Below, piece by piece: positions 45,022-54,359 of a stretch of DNA of 64,000 nucleotides. Origin of the DNA: Poindextera sp963719975. Lineage in GTDB: Bacteria; Pseudomonadota; Alphaproteobacteria; Caulobacterales; Caulobacteraceae. The stretch is from the NCBI GenBank assembly GCA_963719975.1, contig CAVRED010000001.1, positions 434,001 to 498,000 of the forward strand, given 5' to 3'. Every line of letters begins with the position of its first letter. The stretch's first letter is position 1. The translations under genes and the position numbers were made by a program. The notes under the pieces are model-generated. The model worked only from the letters and a program-made list of their open reading frames with translations. It did no database searches and was not told the origin of the DNA.

Positions 45022-45792
45022 ATGCGCCTGCGCCAAGTCGCCTTCATCGCCAGCAAGATCGACCCGGTCGCCGACCAGCTCGGCCAAGTGTTCGGTCTCA
45101 AGGTCGGCTTCCGTGATCCAGGGGTGGAGGTCTTCGGGCTGAACAACGTGGTCATGCCGGTGGGCGGCGAGTTCCTCGAGGTGCTCGAGCCGTTCCGCGA
45201 TGACGCCTCCGGCGCCCGCTACCTCGCCCGCCGCGGCGGCGACGCCGGCTACATGGTCATCCTGCAGGACGCCGACGCGCTCGCCCACCGGGCGCGGTTG
45301 GAGGGCGCCGGCGTGCGGGTGATCGCGAAAAGCCCGGACCGCCGCTACCAGTTCACCCACTTCCATCCGGGCGATTGCGCCGGCGTGCTGATGTCGATCG
45401 ACTCGGTGGTCGGCGACTCCGGCTGGCGCGGCGCCAAGAGCGACTGGCCTCCGGCGGGGCCGGACTGGCGCAACTTCGAGAGCGAGGCGAGCCTCGGCAT
45501 CGCCTCGGTGACCATCCAATCACGCGACCCGGTCGCGGCCGCCGAACGCTGGTCGATGCTGCTGGCCGAGCCGGCCAGGCGCGCCGGTTGGGCGATGGAG
45601 ATCACCCTCGATCCAGGCCTTATCCGCTTCGTCGAGCCGGTGGACGCGGACGGGACGGGCGTGGTCGGCCTCGACATCGTCGTTCGAGACCAGGCGAAGA
45701 CGTTCGATGCCGCGCGAAAGCTCGGTCTGCCGACCGGCGACGACTGGATCAGGATCTGCGGGGTCGCCATCCGGCCCGTGAAAGGGAGCTAG
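45022..45792 (+). CDS. VOC superfamily (glyoxalase-like) protein
   Basis: 256 residues from ATG 45022. It has two glyoxalase-like modules: RLRQVAFIASKIDPVADQLGQVFGL with EFLEVLEPFRDD, and a second starting GIASVTIQSRDPVAAAERWSMLL. HFHPGDCAGVLMSID may provide a metal-binding His and Asp/Glu pair in the middle. VOC proteins include epimerases, dioxygenases and isomerases. Co-transcribed between CoA transferase and alcohol dehydrogenase genes, it probably handles an intermediate. Confidence 0.8.
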   Translation: MRLRQVAFIASKIDPVADQLGQVFGLKVGFRDPGVEVFGLNNVVMPVGGEFLEVLEPFRDDASGARYLARRGGDAGYMVILQDADALAHRARLEGAGVRVIAKSPDRRYQFTHFHPGDCAGVLMSIDSVVGDSGWRGAKSDWPPAGPDWRNFESEASLGIASVTIQSRDPVAAAERWSMLLAEPARRAGWAMEITLDPGLIRFVEPVDADGTGVVGLDIVVRDQAKTFDAARKLGLPTGDDWIRICGVAIRPVKGS

Positions 45793-45796
45793 AGAC

Positions 45797-46870
45797 ATGC
45801 GCGCCGCCGTCGCCCGCCAGGGCAAGCTGACCTGCGAGGAAATCCCCGACCTTACGCCCGCCGCCGGGCAGGTGCTGGTCAGGACGCTGTCGTGCGGGAT
45901 CTGCGGCTCGGACCTGCACGCGCTGCATCACCTCGACCACATGGCCGAACTCGGCCGCCGCTCCGGTTCGATCGGCGGTGGGATGGACCCGAAGGCGGGG
46001 ATAGTCTTCGGCCACGAATTCTCGGCCGAGGTGCTGGACTATGGGCCGGGATCGGCCAAGCCGCTCAAGCCCGGGACGCGGGTGGTCTCCATGCCCGTCA
46101 TCATGGGCCCGACCGGCGGCGGCTCGATCGGCTACTCCAACGCCTACCCCGGCGGGTTCGCCGAGCGGATGCTGCTCTCCGAAGCGCTGATGATCGAGGT
46201 CCCGAACGGGCTTTCCAATCGCCAGGCGGCGATGACCGAGCCCTTCGCCGTCGGCGCCCATGCCGTCGCCCGCGCCGCTCTCGACGAGCCGGCCGCCGCC
46301 CTCGTCGTCGGCTGCGGACCGGTGGGGCTGGCGGTGATCGCTGGCCTGAAGGCCAAGGGGTTCGGGCCGGTGACCGCAGCCGACTTCTCGCCGGCGCGGC
46401 GCAAGATGGCCGAGTTCATGGGCGCCGATATCGTGGTCGATCCGGCCAAGGAGTTGCCGCATGGCAAGTGGGCCGAGATGGGCGTGGCCGCGACCGGCGC
46501 CGAGCAGATGATCGCCCGCATGAGCGGGCAGACGGTCAAGCGCGCGATCATCTTCGAGTGCGTCGGCGTGCCCGGCGTGATCCAGAGCCTCATCGACGCT
46601 GCGCCCAACGGGGCCCAGATCATCGTCGCCGGCGTCTGCATGGACCCCGATACGATCGAGCCCTTCATGGCCATCACCAAGCAGATCGATTTCCGCTTCG
46701 TGCTCGGCTACACGGGCGAGGAGTTCGCCGCCACGCTCAACCAGATCGCCGAGGGCGTGATCGACGTAAAGCCGGTCATCACAGACGCCGTCGGGCTCGA
46801 GGGCGTCGCTGACGCCTTCAAACGGCTGGGCGACCCGGAGAGTCAGGTCAAGATCGTGGTCGAGCCGTAA
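45797..46870 (+). CDS. Zinc-containing medium-chain alcohol dehydrogenase
   Basis: 357 residues. The catalytic zinc site is formed by LSCGICGSDLHALHHL (Cys near residue 36) and FGHEFSAEVLDYG (His/Glu). The four-cysteine structural zinc loop is missing, as in part of the family. The nucleotide-binding core is ALVVGCGPVGLAVIAGLKAKG. It oxidises a secondary or primary alcohol with NAD(P). It follows the VOC gene by four bases and is the last gene of the operon. Confidence 0.88.
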   Translation: MRAAVARQGKLTCEEIPDLTPAAGQVLVRTLSCGICGSDLHALHHLDHMAELGRRSGSIGGGMDPKAGIVFGHEFSAEVLDYGPGSAKPLKPGTRVVSMPVIMGPTGGGSIGYSNAYPGGFAERMLLSEALMIEVPNGLSNRQAAMTEPFAVGAHAVARAALDEPAAALVVGCGPVGLAVIAGLKAKGFGPVTAADFSPARRKMAEFMGADIVVDPAKELPHGKWAEMGVAATGAEQMIARMSGQTVKRAIIFECVGVPGVIQSLIDAAPNGAQIIVAGVCMDPDTIEPFMAITKQIDFRFVLGYTGEEFAATLNQIAEGVIDVKPVITDAVGLEGVADAFKRLGDPESQVKIVVEP

Positions 46871-46888
46871 GAGATGGGGGACCATCCG

Positions 46889-47385
46889 ATGCGTCGACAA
46901 GCCTTCACGGGGATCGTTCTCGCCACGATCGCCGCGCTGGCGCTCGCCGCCGGACCCGCGCTCGCGGCCGACGGCGTCGACGTCTCGCGCGGCTCCGACA
47001 ACGGCCTTGTGGTCACGGTCTATACCGAAGCCGCCAACGTCCACTTCTCTTTCAACCCGGTCGGCTGCGGCTCGAATATCCCTTGCTACGAGATCACGGC
47101 CGGGACGGGCATGGTCGGTACGCCGGTGACCGCCGGCGGCGGATGCAACGCGCAGAACGGCAATGGCTATACGCCCAGCGCCGTCCTGTGCCCGGCCGAG
47201 GGCGTCAGCTCAATCACCTTCGTGTTCAAGGCCGGCGGGACCTGGTCGTCCTATGCCGGCAGCGGCGGGGAGCACGCCAGCGGCCCGTGCTCGCCGGCGC
47301 CGGTCACCGTGCAGACCGGTTCGCCGCGGAGGTTGACGCAGCCGATACGCTCAGGGGGACCTGCTCGTCTGTCATCAAGCACTGA
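46889..47385 (+). CDS. Secreted six-cysteine protein (frameshifted near its end)
   Basis: ATG 46889 is preferred (ATG 46874 is five codons earlier). Signal peptide FTGIVLATIAALALAAGPALA. The mature part is beta-rich and contains Cys in VGCGSNIPCYE, GGGCNAQ, VLCPAEG and GPCSPAP. At about 47325 one base is missing: the other frame ends naturally as AAEVDAADTLRGTCSSVIKH, adding the sixth Cys, while the uncorrected frame runs 25 residues of low-sense sequence. Corrected length is 165. Function unknown; possibly an extracellular calcium-binding type beta domain. Confidence 0.55.
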
Positions 47386-47521
47386 GGGGCAAGTTATTAA
47401 GCGCGAATAACCTTACCGCGTTCCTAAGTCGCCGGCACATTTTCTTAATCCAAAGCTTTCACCGAGAATTAAGCCGGATTTCGTGCAATGGCCCCGCGCA
47501 ACAACGCGATAGGGGGGCGGC

Positions 47522-47923
47522 ATGCCGATCCGTCAACAACCCATCATCGAACGCCGCTCGGAGCCGCGGACGACGATCCTGCAGACCGGGCTCATCGACG
47601 AGATCGTCGAGGTGCTGATGGAGTTCGGCGGCTCGGCCCATCGGGATTCGGTGATCCTGCGCGTCGCCGCTCGCCGCGGCCTCGTCGAGGCGCCCGACCG
47701 CCTGCGGCGCGATCTGTTGAACGCCTTCGATCTGTGCTGCGCCGGCGCCGGCGAGGCGGAGCGCCGCGTCTGGCTCCCGTTCGGCGAGGGCTCGCGCCGC
47801 TGGGCGCTGACGCCTGAGGCGCATGACGTCGGCGCCGCCCGCCTACGCCTCGGCATGGCGCCCGACGCGGAGGTCGAAGACGACGCTCCCGTTCACCTGG
47901 TCGCCTCCGCCTCGGAACGCTGA
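47522..47923 (+). CDS. Conserved hypothetical protein, winged-helix-like
   Basis: 133 residues from ATG 47522. GLIDEIVEVLMEFGGSAHRDSVILRVAARRGL and LRRDLLNAFDLCC look like a small helical DNA-binding or MarR-like fold; RRWALTPEAHDVGAARLRLG ends it. No named family. Upstream (47386-47521) is AT-richer and probably contains its promoter, including CTTAAT and ATTAAG as a weak inverted pair. It stands alone, so no functional partner is suggested. Confidence 0.55.
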   Translation: MPIRQQPIIERRSEPRTTILQTGLIDEIVEVLMEFGGSAHRDSVILRVAARRGLVEAPDRLRRDLLNAFDLCCAGAGEAERRVWLPFGEGSRRWALTPEAHDVGAARLRLGMAPDAEVEDDAPVHLVASASER

Positions 47924-48021
47924 TCCGACCCCCTTCGGCGCCCGCGCCTTCGCGCGGGTGGTTGTGTCGGCAGCCGCGCTCCTCGTTCGTCTGGTAAGAC
48001 GAGGGCAGCGCCGGAGAGCCG

Positions 48022-48853
48022 ATGTCGACCGCAACCGCCACTCCCGCCAAGCCGCGGCTCGTGATCGGCGGCGTCACGCTGGGCGAGTCGCCGCGCTGGC
48101 ATGACGCGGCGATCTGGTTCGCCGACTGGGGCCCCGGGGAGATCATCCGTGTCGGTCCGGGCCGGCGAGCGCGAGGTCGTCGCCCGCGCGCCCGCGCCAC
48201 CGCTCTCCTTCGACTTCCTGCCGGGCGGCGACCTCATCGTCGTCCACTCGCGCGAAGGCCGGCTCTTGCGCGGTGGCGCGGGCGGCGCGCTCGAGCCCTG
48301 CGCGGCTTTCGGAGCGATGGCCGAGGGCCTCTGGAACGAGATCGTGGTCGACGGGCGCGGCGCCGCCTACGTGAATGGCGGCTGCATTGTGCTGGTCACG
48401 CCTGACGGTCGGGCCCGGCGTGTCGCCGACGGCGGCGCCTTCCCGAACGGGATGGCGGTCACGCCGGACAACGCAACGCTGATCATGGCGGAGTCCCAGG
48501 CGCGCCAGCTGACCGCGTTCGACATCGCCGACGACGGATCGTTGTCCAACCGCCGGGTCTGGGCCGCGCTGGGCGATCACTTTCCGGACGGAATCTGCAT
48601 CGACGCCGAGGGCTGCGTCTGGTTCGCCGACGTGCCGAACCGCTGCTGCGCTCGCGTGCGCGAGGGCGGCGAAGTCGTTCAGACTATCGCGCTCGACCGG
48701 GGCGGCTTCGCCTGCGTGCTGGGCGGGGCCGAGCGCCGGACGCTCTACATCACCGCCGCGACCTGGCTCGGCATGGACCGCATGGGCGAGATGCAGCCCG
48801 ACGGCCAATTGCTCGCCGTCGAGGTCGACGTCCCGGGGGCCGGCTGGCCTTAA
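48022..48853 (+). CDS. SMP-30/gluconolactonase/LRE family protein (frameshifted)
   Basis: 276 residues after removing one extra G near 48159. The N-terminus GVTLGESPRWHDAAIWFADW is the SMP-30 metal-binding first motif (Glu in GESPRW). After the break: LWNEIVVDGRGAAYVNG, PNGMAVTPDNATLIMAES and HFPDGICIDAEGCVWFAD, which supply the Asn and Asp metal ligands. It is a six-bladed beta-propeller lactonase for sugar or aromatic lactones. Convergent with the luciferase-like gene with 6 bases between. Confidence 0.85.
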
Positions 48854-48859
48854 GCGTCG

Positions 48860-50077
48860 CTACTCAGCCGCGTCGGGCTTCTTGTTCAGACCCAAGGCTT
48901 CCAGGATCTGGGGCGCGACGTTCTCGGTGCCCTTCTCCTGAATGTGCTGGACGATCCTCTGGCCGACCGCCATGCGCGCCTGGCCCATGGTGGCGTCGTG
49001 CGACGCGCCCACGACCTTGTAGGACTCTTCGCGGTTGCCATTCAGCGCCTGGAACTTCGGCGCGACGTGGCGGGCGAAGAGCTCATAGGAATATTTCGTC
49101 TCCGCCCAGTCCGCCCAGTCATGCGCCATTTGCAGGAAGCAGCCGAACCCGCCGGACTGGGTCTCCAGCCGCTCGAGCTGGGCGATGGCGTCGTCGGGCG
49201 TGCCGACCACCGCCAGGCCGGTCTCGATCAGGGCGTCCACCGGATCCCCGCCGCCTTGCGGCGCGATCGGCAGAGCGGCGACATCGGTGAAGTAGGCCAT
49301 CCACTTCTTCAGGCCGAACTGCACATTCTCGCGCGCCTTCTCCCGCGTCTCGGCGATGTGGATCGGTCCGACCAGGCGCCAGGCGTTGCGGTCGACCTTC
49401 GTGCCGGACTCGGCGGCCTTGTCGACGGCGATCGCCCAGTTGGACGCCAGCGCGTTGAAGCCGCCGGCCGAGGTGGCGCCGATCGAGAGCAGGCCAACGC
49501 CATGCCGCCCGGCGGCCGTGGCCCCGGCGGGCGAGACCTGGCTCGCCACGGCCACTTCGATGTGCGGGCGGCTGAACGATGTCATCTGCAAACGGGCGTC
49601 GACCAGTTCGAACCAGTCGGATTTGTGGGTGACGGTCTCGCCCTTCAGCAGCCGCAGGATGACGTCCAGCGCCTCATCCATCATGTCGCGCTGCTTGACC
49701 GGCTGGATGCCCATCATCAGCGCATCGGACGGCAGGGCGCCGGGTCCGACGCCGAACATGGTCCGTCCGCGCGTCATGTGGTCCAGCTGGTTGATCCGGT
49801 CGGCCAGCATCAGCGGATGGTGGTAGGGCAGGGACGAGACGCCCGTGCCCAGCCGGATGCGGCGCGTGCGCTCGGCGGCGGCGGCGATGAAGACCTCGGG
49901 GCTGGCGATGATCTCGAACCCGGCCGAGTGGTGTTCGCCGATCCAGGCCTCCTCGTAGCCCAGCCGGTCCATCAGCTCGACCAGTTCTAGGTCGCGCTCG
50001 ATGGCCAACGTCGGGTTCTCGTCCAGCGCATGGAAGGGCGCGATGAAGGCGCCGAAGCGCAGCCGGTTCGAAGGCAT
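48860..50077 (-). CDS. LLM-class flavin-dependent oxidoreductase
   Basis: 405 residues. LRFGAFIAPFHALDENPTLAIERDLELVELMDRLGYEEAWIGEHHSAGFEI is the luciferase-like N-terminus, with the EHH active-site His. RTRRIRLGTGVSSLPYHHPLMLADRINQLDHMTRGRTMFGVGPGALPSDALMMGI matches flavin binding in monooxygenases for terpenes, alkanes or nitrogen compounds. The C-terminal region GTPDDAIAQLERLETQSGGFGCFLQ is characteristic of F420 or FMN enzymes of this class. It would insert oxygen into a hydrophobic substrate of the catabolic region; the substrate is not known. Confidence 0.88.
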   Translation of the reverse strand: MPSNRLRFGAFIAPFHALDENPTLAIERDLELVELMDRLGYEEAWIGEHHSAGFEIIASPEVFIAAAAERTRRIRLGTGVSSLPYHHPLMLADRINQLDHMTRGRTMFGVGPGALPSDALMMGIQPVKQRDMMDEALDVILRLLKGETVTHKSDWFELVDARLQMTSFSRPHIEVAVASQVSPAGATAAGRHGVGLLSIGATSAGGFNALASNWAIAVDKAAESGTKVDRNAWRLVGPIHIAETREKARENVQFGLKKWMAYFTDVAALPIAPQGGGDPVDALIETGLAVVGTPDDAIAQLERLETQSGGFGCFLQMAHDWADWAETKYSYELFARHVAPKFQALNGNREESYKVVGASHDATMGQARMAVGQRIVQHIQEKGTENVAPQILEALGLNKKPDAAE

Positions 50078-50156
50078 GGGGCCTCCCCTAAGTTATCTGC
50101 GATATCCTATGAACGCGCGGGCTCGCGGCGGCAAGGCCGGGCGCCCGCGATCGCGC

Positions 50157-50951
50157 TTAGCCCTCTCTCCGGGCGACGACGACGGGATGCGAGCTCGAGA
50201 GTCCCCCGTCCACCACGATCGCCTGTCCGTCGACGTAGGACGCCTCGTCCGAGGCGAGGAACAGCGCCGCAGCCGCGATCTCCTCCGGTTGCCCGGCGCG
50301 CCGCAGCGGGTTCAGCTGACCGATGCGATCCTCTGTGCCGCGCTGGCGCGCCCGCTCGAAGACGCCGCGCGTCATTCCGGTCTCGATCAGGCCGGGGCAG
50401 ATGGCGTTGACGCGAATGCCGGTGCCGGCCAGCAGCTGCGCCGAGGTCTGCACCAGGTTGATCACGCCGGCCTTGGAGGCGCTGTAAGCGAGGCCGCCGG
50501 CGCCGGAGCGCAGGCCGGCGACCGAGGCGGTGCAGATGATCGAGCCCTTCCCCTTCGCGCGCATTGCCTTGGAGGCGTGTTTGATGGCCAGGAACGGTCC
50601 GACCAGGTTGACCCTGAGCAGCTCCAGCCACTGCTCGCCGGTCTGCTCCAGCGGCGGATCGAAGCTGGTCGTGCCGACGCCGGCGTTGGCGTAGCAGACG
50701 TCGAGGCCGCCGAATCGGGCGACCGCCGTCTCGACCGCCTTGGCCACGTCGGCCTCCAGGCCGGCGTCGGCGACCAGCGCGATCGCCTCTCCACCCGCGT
50801 CGCGGATCTGCTTCGCCGTCTCTTCGACGGTCGAGGCCCGATCCACCGCGACGACCTTGGCGCCTTCGGAGGCGAACAACTTGGCGCTCGCCCGCCCGAT
50901 GCCGCTCGCCGCGCCGGTGACCAGCGCGACCTTGCCCTCGAGCCGTCCCAT
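50157..50951 (-). CDS. SDR family oxidoreductase
   Basis: 264 residues. Classical SDR features: VALVTGAASGIGRASA (cofactor), YANAGVG (N-A-G), SIICTASVAGLRSGAGGLAYSASKAG with the Ser-Tyr-Lys triad, and VNAICPGLIETGMT. NADP or NAD preference is not clear; VVAVDRA after strand 2 suggests NAD. It sits upstream, in minus-strand order, of the luciferase-like gene, and probably oxidises a hydroxyl group in the same pathway. Confidence 0.9.
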   Translation of the reverse strand: MGRLEGKVALVTGAASGIGRASAKLFASEGAKVVAVDRASTVEETAKQIRDAGGEAIALVADAGLEADVAKAVETAVARFGGLDVCYANAGVGTTSFDPPLEQTGEQWLELLRVNLVGPFLAIKHASKAMRAKGKGSIICTASVAGLRSGAGGLAYSASKAGVINLVQTSAQLLAGTGIRVNAICPGLIETGMTRGVFERARQRGTEDRIGQLNPLRRAGQPEEIAAAALFLASDEASYVDGQAIVVDGGLSSSHPVVVARREG

Positions 50952-51015
50952 CGCTTCGCTCCCCTCTTAGTTTGTGCCGCGATTTACGGGGCGCGGGACC
51001 GTCGCGGCAAGGCTC

Positions 51016-52079
51016 TCAGGGCGCCGGATCGGGCGCCGGCTCGCCCTTTCGGGTCAGCCTGCGGCCGCCGAAGAGGGCCGCGCCCGCCGCAAGGCCGGCG
51101 AGGAGGCCCATCATCAGCGTCGCCTTCGGCCGCATCTGGGCGGCCGTGTACAGGCTCTCCTGTCGCACGCCCTTGTGGTAGGCGCGCTCGCGCAGGTCCG
51201 CGCCGGCCTGGTAGAGGTTGTCGCCGCGCACCTTGGCCGCCGCATTGGGGTCGCGCTGCAGAATGGGCGCGATGATCGCGATCATCGGTTCGGTCAGGCT
51301 CGGCGCGAGCCCGGCGACGAAGGCGAGGATCGGGCCGCTCGAGCCCACCGCCAGCTCCCGCACAGGGTGGGCGGCGGCGTAGAGGATGGCCTGGGCGACG
51401 AGCGGGGTCGCATAGACCGGCGGCGGAATCCTGAGCTCCGCGTCGGTCAGGTTGCGGGCGTGGTCCTTGTAGGGCGTGTCGACCGCGGCGGGCTTGATCA
51501 ACGTCACCGAGACCGGCGCCCGCTCGCGCATCAGCTCCATGCGCAGCACGTTGGTGAAAGCCCTCACCGCGTGCTTGGACGCCGAGTAGGCGCCCTGCAC
51601 CGGCAGGGCGACGTCGCCCAGCGTCGAGCCGAGGTTGATCAGCGCGCCGCCGCCGGGCTTGTGCCGGAAGTGTTCGACGGCGGCCCGCGAGCCGTAGACC
51701 ACCCCCCAGTAGTTGGTGTCGAACAGCCGCCGCTGGTCGTCGATCGGGGTCTCCATCAGGCTGCCGAAGACCGACACCCCGGCGTCGTTGACCCAGGTGT
51801 CGAAGCCGCCGAAACGGTCGATGGCCGCCTGGGCGATGGCGTGCACATCGTCCTCGCGGCCCACGTCGGCCACGACATAGGCGGTCTTGGCGCCCTTGCT
51901 CGAGAGATCCTCGCAGACGCTCTTCAGCGCCGACTCGTTGCGCGCCGCCAGGACCAGGCTGCGCCGCGCGCCGCCGCCGCGCGCGCGGTCGAAAGGCCGA
52001 TGCCGGAGGTCGCGCCGGTGATGACGATCACCTGCTCACGCAGCGGCTTCAGCTTCAGGCGGTTGCGACGCGACGCCAT
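51016..52079 (-). CDS. SDR family oxidoreductase with C-terminal extension (frameshifted)
   Basis: ATG 52079 starts a basic N-terminus and EQVIVITGATSGIGLSTARAAAARGA (cofactor motif). One base is missing near 51961; then SLVLAARNESALKSVCEDLSSKGAK and VADVGREDDVHAIAQAAID continue. VNDAGVSVFG, INLGSTLGDVALPVQGAYSASKHAVRAF hold the remaining SDR motifs. Corrected size is 354 residues, longer than usual: a ~100-residue tail ends with a hydrophobic stretch (LMMGLLAGLAAGAALF) and basic residues, so it may be membrane attached. Confidence 0.82.
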
Positions 52080-52138
52080 CGTTCCTCCGACCGCCAAGCC
52101 AACGGCCTGAGGACCAAGCGGTTCCAGCTAACTTAGGC

Positions 52139-52162
52139 CCTCTCCCCGCGTGCGGGGAGAGG
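52139..52162. terminator. Perfect 9-base hairpin downstream of the CsgG/SH3-like gene
   Basis: CCTCTCCCC at 52139-52147 pairs with GGGGAGAGG at 52154-52162 over a six-base loop. It lies 16 bases after the stop of the minus-strand gene at 52178, the position of an intrinsic terminator, but there is no T run on that side. The arm sequence matches hairpins of the rpmH-rnpA palindromic element, so it may be a member of the same repeat family. Confidence 0.45.
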
Positions 52163-52177
52163 AAACCAAGGCGGAGT

Positions 52178-53140
52178 CTAGCGCGGGGTGATGGCCGTTG
52201 ACGGCACCCAGCCGCGATTGCCGTTCTCGTCGTCCACCTGCCACCAGACGCCGTTCTTGTCGCCGGTGGGGAAGACCTCGTCGCCCGGGACCAGATCGCG
52301 CACGCGGTGCGCATCGTTCGTCGGATCGGACCGCATGACGATGTCGCGGGTGACGTTGTAGGCCTGCTGCGGGCTGTTGGCCGCCGAGGCGGCGGCTTGG
52401 GCCCCGCCCTGGCCCTGCATGTAGTGGACAAGGTCGGTGAAGGCGTTGAAGTAGGCCGCGGCCACCACCTGGCCGATGTCGGTGTTGGAGTAGCCGCCGC
52501 CGGCCGCCGCGATGAAGCCGGCCCAGCCGCCGACGCCGCCGCCGATCCCGAACGAGACGTCGGTCTTCTTGGCCGCGCCTTCTGCGACGTAGAGCTGCTC
52601 GGTCGTGCGCGCGTTCTCGAGCGTGATCAGCGTGTGCGCCTCTTCGCTCTTGGTCGAGATCGAGCCGGCGATGGCCCCGAACGCGCCGGGCAGGACGTGG
52701 CCGAGCGCCGCGCCGATGTTGTTGCCGCCGGAATTTTCGTTCGAGTTGGCGATGTCGGGAATGATGAAGTAGTCGGCGGTGGCGATCTGGCCCCTGCCGA
52801 CGTTCGAGTTGCGTTGCAGCTCGCCCGACTGCGCCAGGCTTTCCTCCTGGTTGCGCATGGCCAGGCCCGCGTTCCGGTCGACGATTCTCAGGCAGCCTGA
52901 GCGCGACGCGAAGAGCTTGATCAGGGATTCCGGATTGGACAGCCCAAGGGGGCTCCACCAGTCACGGTCGGGCTCCTCGATGGCGGCTGTCCCGATCGGG
53001 GCGGCGCACTGGGGCAGTTGCGGCGTCGTCTGGTCCTTCGGCTGGCCGCGGTCCATGCCGTATTGCGCGGCGGCCGGGCCGGCGGCGGCGAGACTCGCAA
53101 CGACGGCGAACGCCGCCGCGGCCAAGGCTAGGTATCTCAT
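52178..53140 (-). CDS. Secreted CsgG-like protein with C-terminal SH3-type domain
   Basis: 320 residues from ATG 53140. Signal peptide YLALAAAAFAVVASLAAAGPAAA. Residues about 65-200 recall the CsgG/LpoB fold: LIKLFASRSGCLRIVDRNAGLAMRNQEE and GQIATADYFIIPDIANSNENSG, followed by a strand pattern LITLENARTTEQLYVAEG. A Gly-rich amphipathic region (GIGGGVGGWAGFIAAAGGGYSN) follows, and the last ~70 residues read as a bacterial SH3 domain (VRDLVPGDEVFPTGDKNGVWWQVDDENGNRGWVP). It is probably periplasmic or outer-membrane associated with cell-wall binding. The combination is unusual; the CsgG part is a pattern-level call. Confidence 0.6.
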   Translation of the reverse strand: MRYLALAAAAFAVVASLAAAGPAAAQYGMDRGQPKDQTTPQLPQCAAPIGTAAIEEPDRDWWSPLGLSNPESLIKLFASRSGCLRIVDRNAGLAMRNQEESLAQSGELQRNSNVGRGQIATADYFIIPDIANSNENSGGNNIGAALGHVLPGAFGAIAGSISTKSEEAHTLITLENARTTEQLYVAEGAAKKTDVSFGIGGGVGGWAGFIAAAGGGYSNTDIGQVVAAAYFNAFTDLVHYMQGQGGAQAAASAANSPQQAYNVTRDIVMRSDPTNDAHRVRDLVPGDEVFPTGDKNGVWWQVDDENGNRGWVPSTAITPR

Positions 53141-53210
53141 GGTCGCTCCCCCGGGGGTTGGATGGCTTTGGTCGAGCTTATCCGTGACCCCGGGGGCGAT
53201 CAATCAACGG

Positions 53211-54347
53211 CTAGTAACCATTCAGCCTGGCGTAGCGGTCGCGGTGGTACGACTGGCCGCCGTAGGAGGCTTCGGCCGCGCGGGCGCGCTTGAGGTAAAG
53301 ACCCGCGTCGTGGGCGTCGGTCATGCCGATGCCGCCATGCATCTGCACCATCTCGTTCGACACCAGGTGCAGGGTGTCGCCCATCTTCGCCTTGGCCAGC
53401 GAGACGAGTTCAGCGGTGTCCGGCGCGTTGTTGTCGATGGCGCTGAGCGCGGCCTCGACGCAGGAGCGGGCCAGTTCGAGGTCGGTGAACATCTTCGCCG
53501 CCCGGTGCTGCAGCGCCTGGAATGCGCCGATCACCTGGCCGAACTGGACGCGGGTCTTCAGGTAGTCGAGCGTGACATCGAACGCCTGTGACGCCGCGCC
53601 GAGCATCTCGGCGGCAAGGCCCGCGCGCGCGCGGTCGAGCACCTTCTCCAGAAGATCCCAGCCCTTGTCGACATCGCCCAGCACCGCGTCCGCGCCGACC
53701 TCGACGTTTTCGAACGTCGCGTTCGCCGCGCCGCGGCTGTCGGCCAGCTTCAGCGCCTTGCGGGTCAGGCCCTTGGCGTCGGTCGGCACGAGGAAGAGGG
53801 TGATCCCCTCCTTGTCGCCCGGCTTGCCCGACGTGCGCGCGGAGACGATGTAGAGGCCAGCGGCCATGCCCTCGAGCACGAAGGTCTTCGAGCCGCTCAG
53901 GCTGTAGCCAGCGCCGCTCTTCTTCGCCGCCAGCGCGACCTTCTCGGGCGCGTGGTGCGGGCCCTCGTCAATCGCCAGCGTGGCGACGAGTTCGCCCGAC
54001 GCGATCTTCGGCAGATAGGCGCGCTTCTGGGCGTCGGCGCCGCCAAGGATGATGGCGCTGGCCGCGGCGAGCGCCGACGACAAGAGCGGCGAGGCCGTGA
54101 GCGTGCGGCCGGTCTCTTCGAGGATGAGGCCCAGGCTCAGATAGCCGAAGTCGGAGCCGCCGTACTCTTCGGGGATGATGACCCCGGTCCAGCCCATCTC
54201 CGCCATCTCGGCGAAGGCGGCGGGGTCGTAGCCCAGCGGCAGGCCCGCATCGCGCATCTTGCGGAACGCGGACACCGGAGACTTCTCCTGCGTCCATGTG
54301 CGCGCTGCGTCACGCAGCATGCTTTGTTCTTCAGTTAAAACGGCCAT
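53211..54347 (-). CDS. Acyl-CoA dehydrogenase (short-type, putative partner subunit)
   Basis: 378 residues. EQSMLRDAARTWTQEKSPVSAFRKMRDAG and MGWTGVIIPEEYGGSDFGYLSLGLILEETGRTL form the N-terminal domain; YLKTRVQFGQVIGAFQALQHRAAKMFTDLELARS is the FAD/dimer helix and VQMHGGIGMTDAHDAGLYLKRAR the C-terminal motif. The middle beta domain is shorter than in the three following paralogues and lacks the usual S-E-P-x-A/G-S-D segment (it reads LAIDEGPHHAPEKVALAAKK). This pattern fits the non-catalytic or beta-type subunits of heteromeric dehydrogenases for bulky CoA esters. Last of four consecutive acyl-CoA dehydrogenases in transcription order. Confidence 0.85.
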   Translation of the reverse strand: MAVLTEEQSMLRDAARTWTQEKSPVSAFRKMRDAGLPLGYDPAAFAEMAEMGWTGVIIPEEYGGSDFGYLSLGLILEETGRTLTASPLLSSALAAASAIILGGADAQKRAYLPKIASGELVATLAIDEGPHHAPEKVALAAKKSGAGYSLSGSKTFVLEGMAAGLYIVSARTSGKPGDKEGITLFLVPTDAKGLTRKALKLADSRGAANATFENVEVGADAVLGDVDKGWDLLEKVLDRARAGLAAEMLGAASQAFDVTLDYLKTRVQFGQVIGAFQALQHRAAKMFTDLELARSCVEAALSAIDNNAPDTAELVSLAKAKMGDTLHLVSNEMVQMHGGIGMTDAHDAGLYLKRARAAEASYGGQSYHRDRYARLNGY

Positions 54348-54359
54348 TTCAATTCGTCC

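Noticed and set aside
47397..47412. TTAA followed by TAACC as a third CtrA box
   Set aside because: Right half lacks the second T or has the wrong spacing, so it does not meet TTAA-N7-TTAA.
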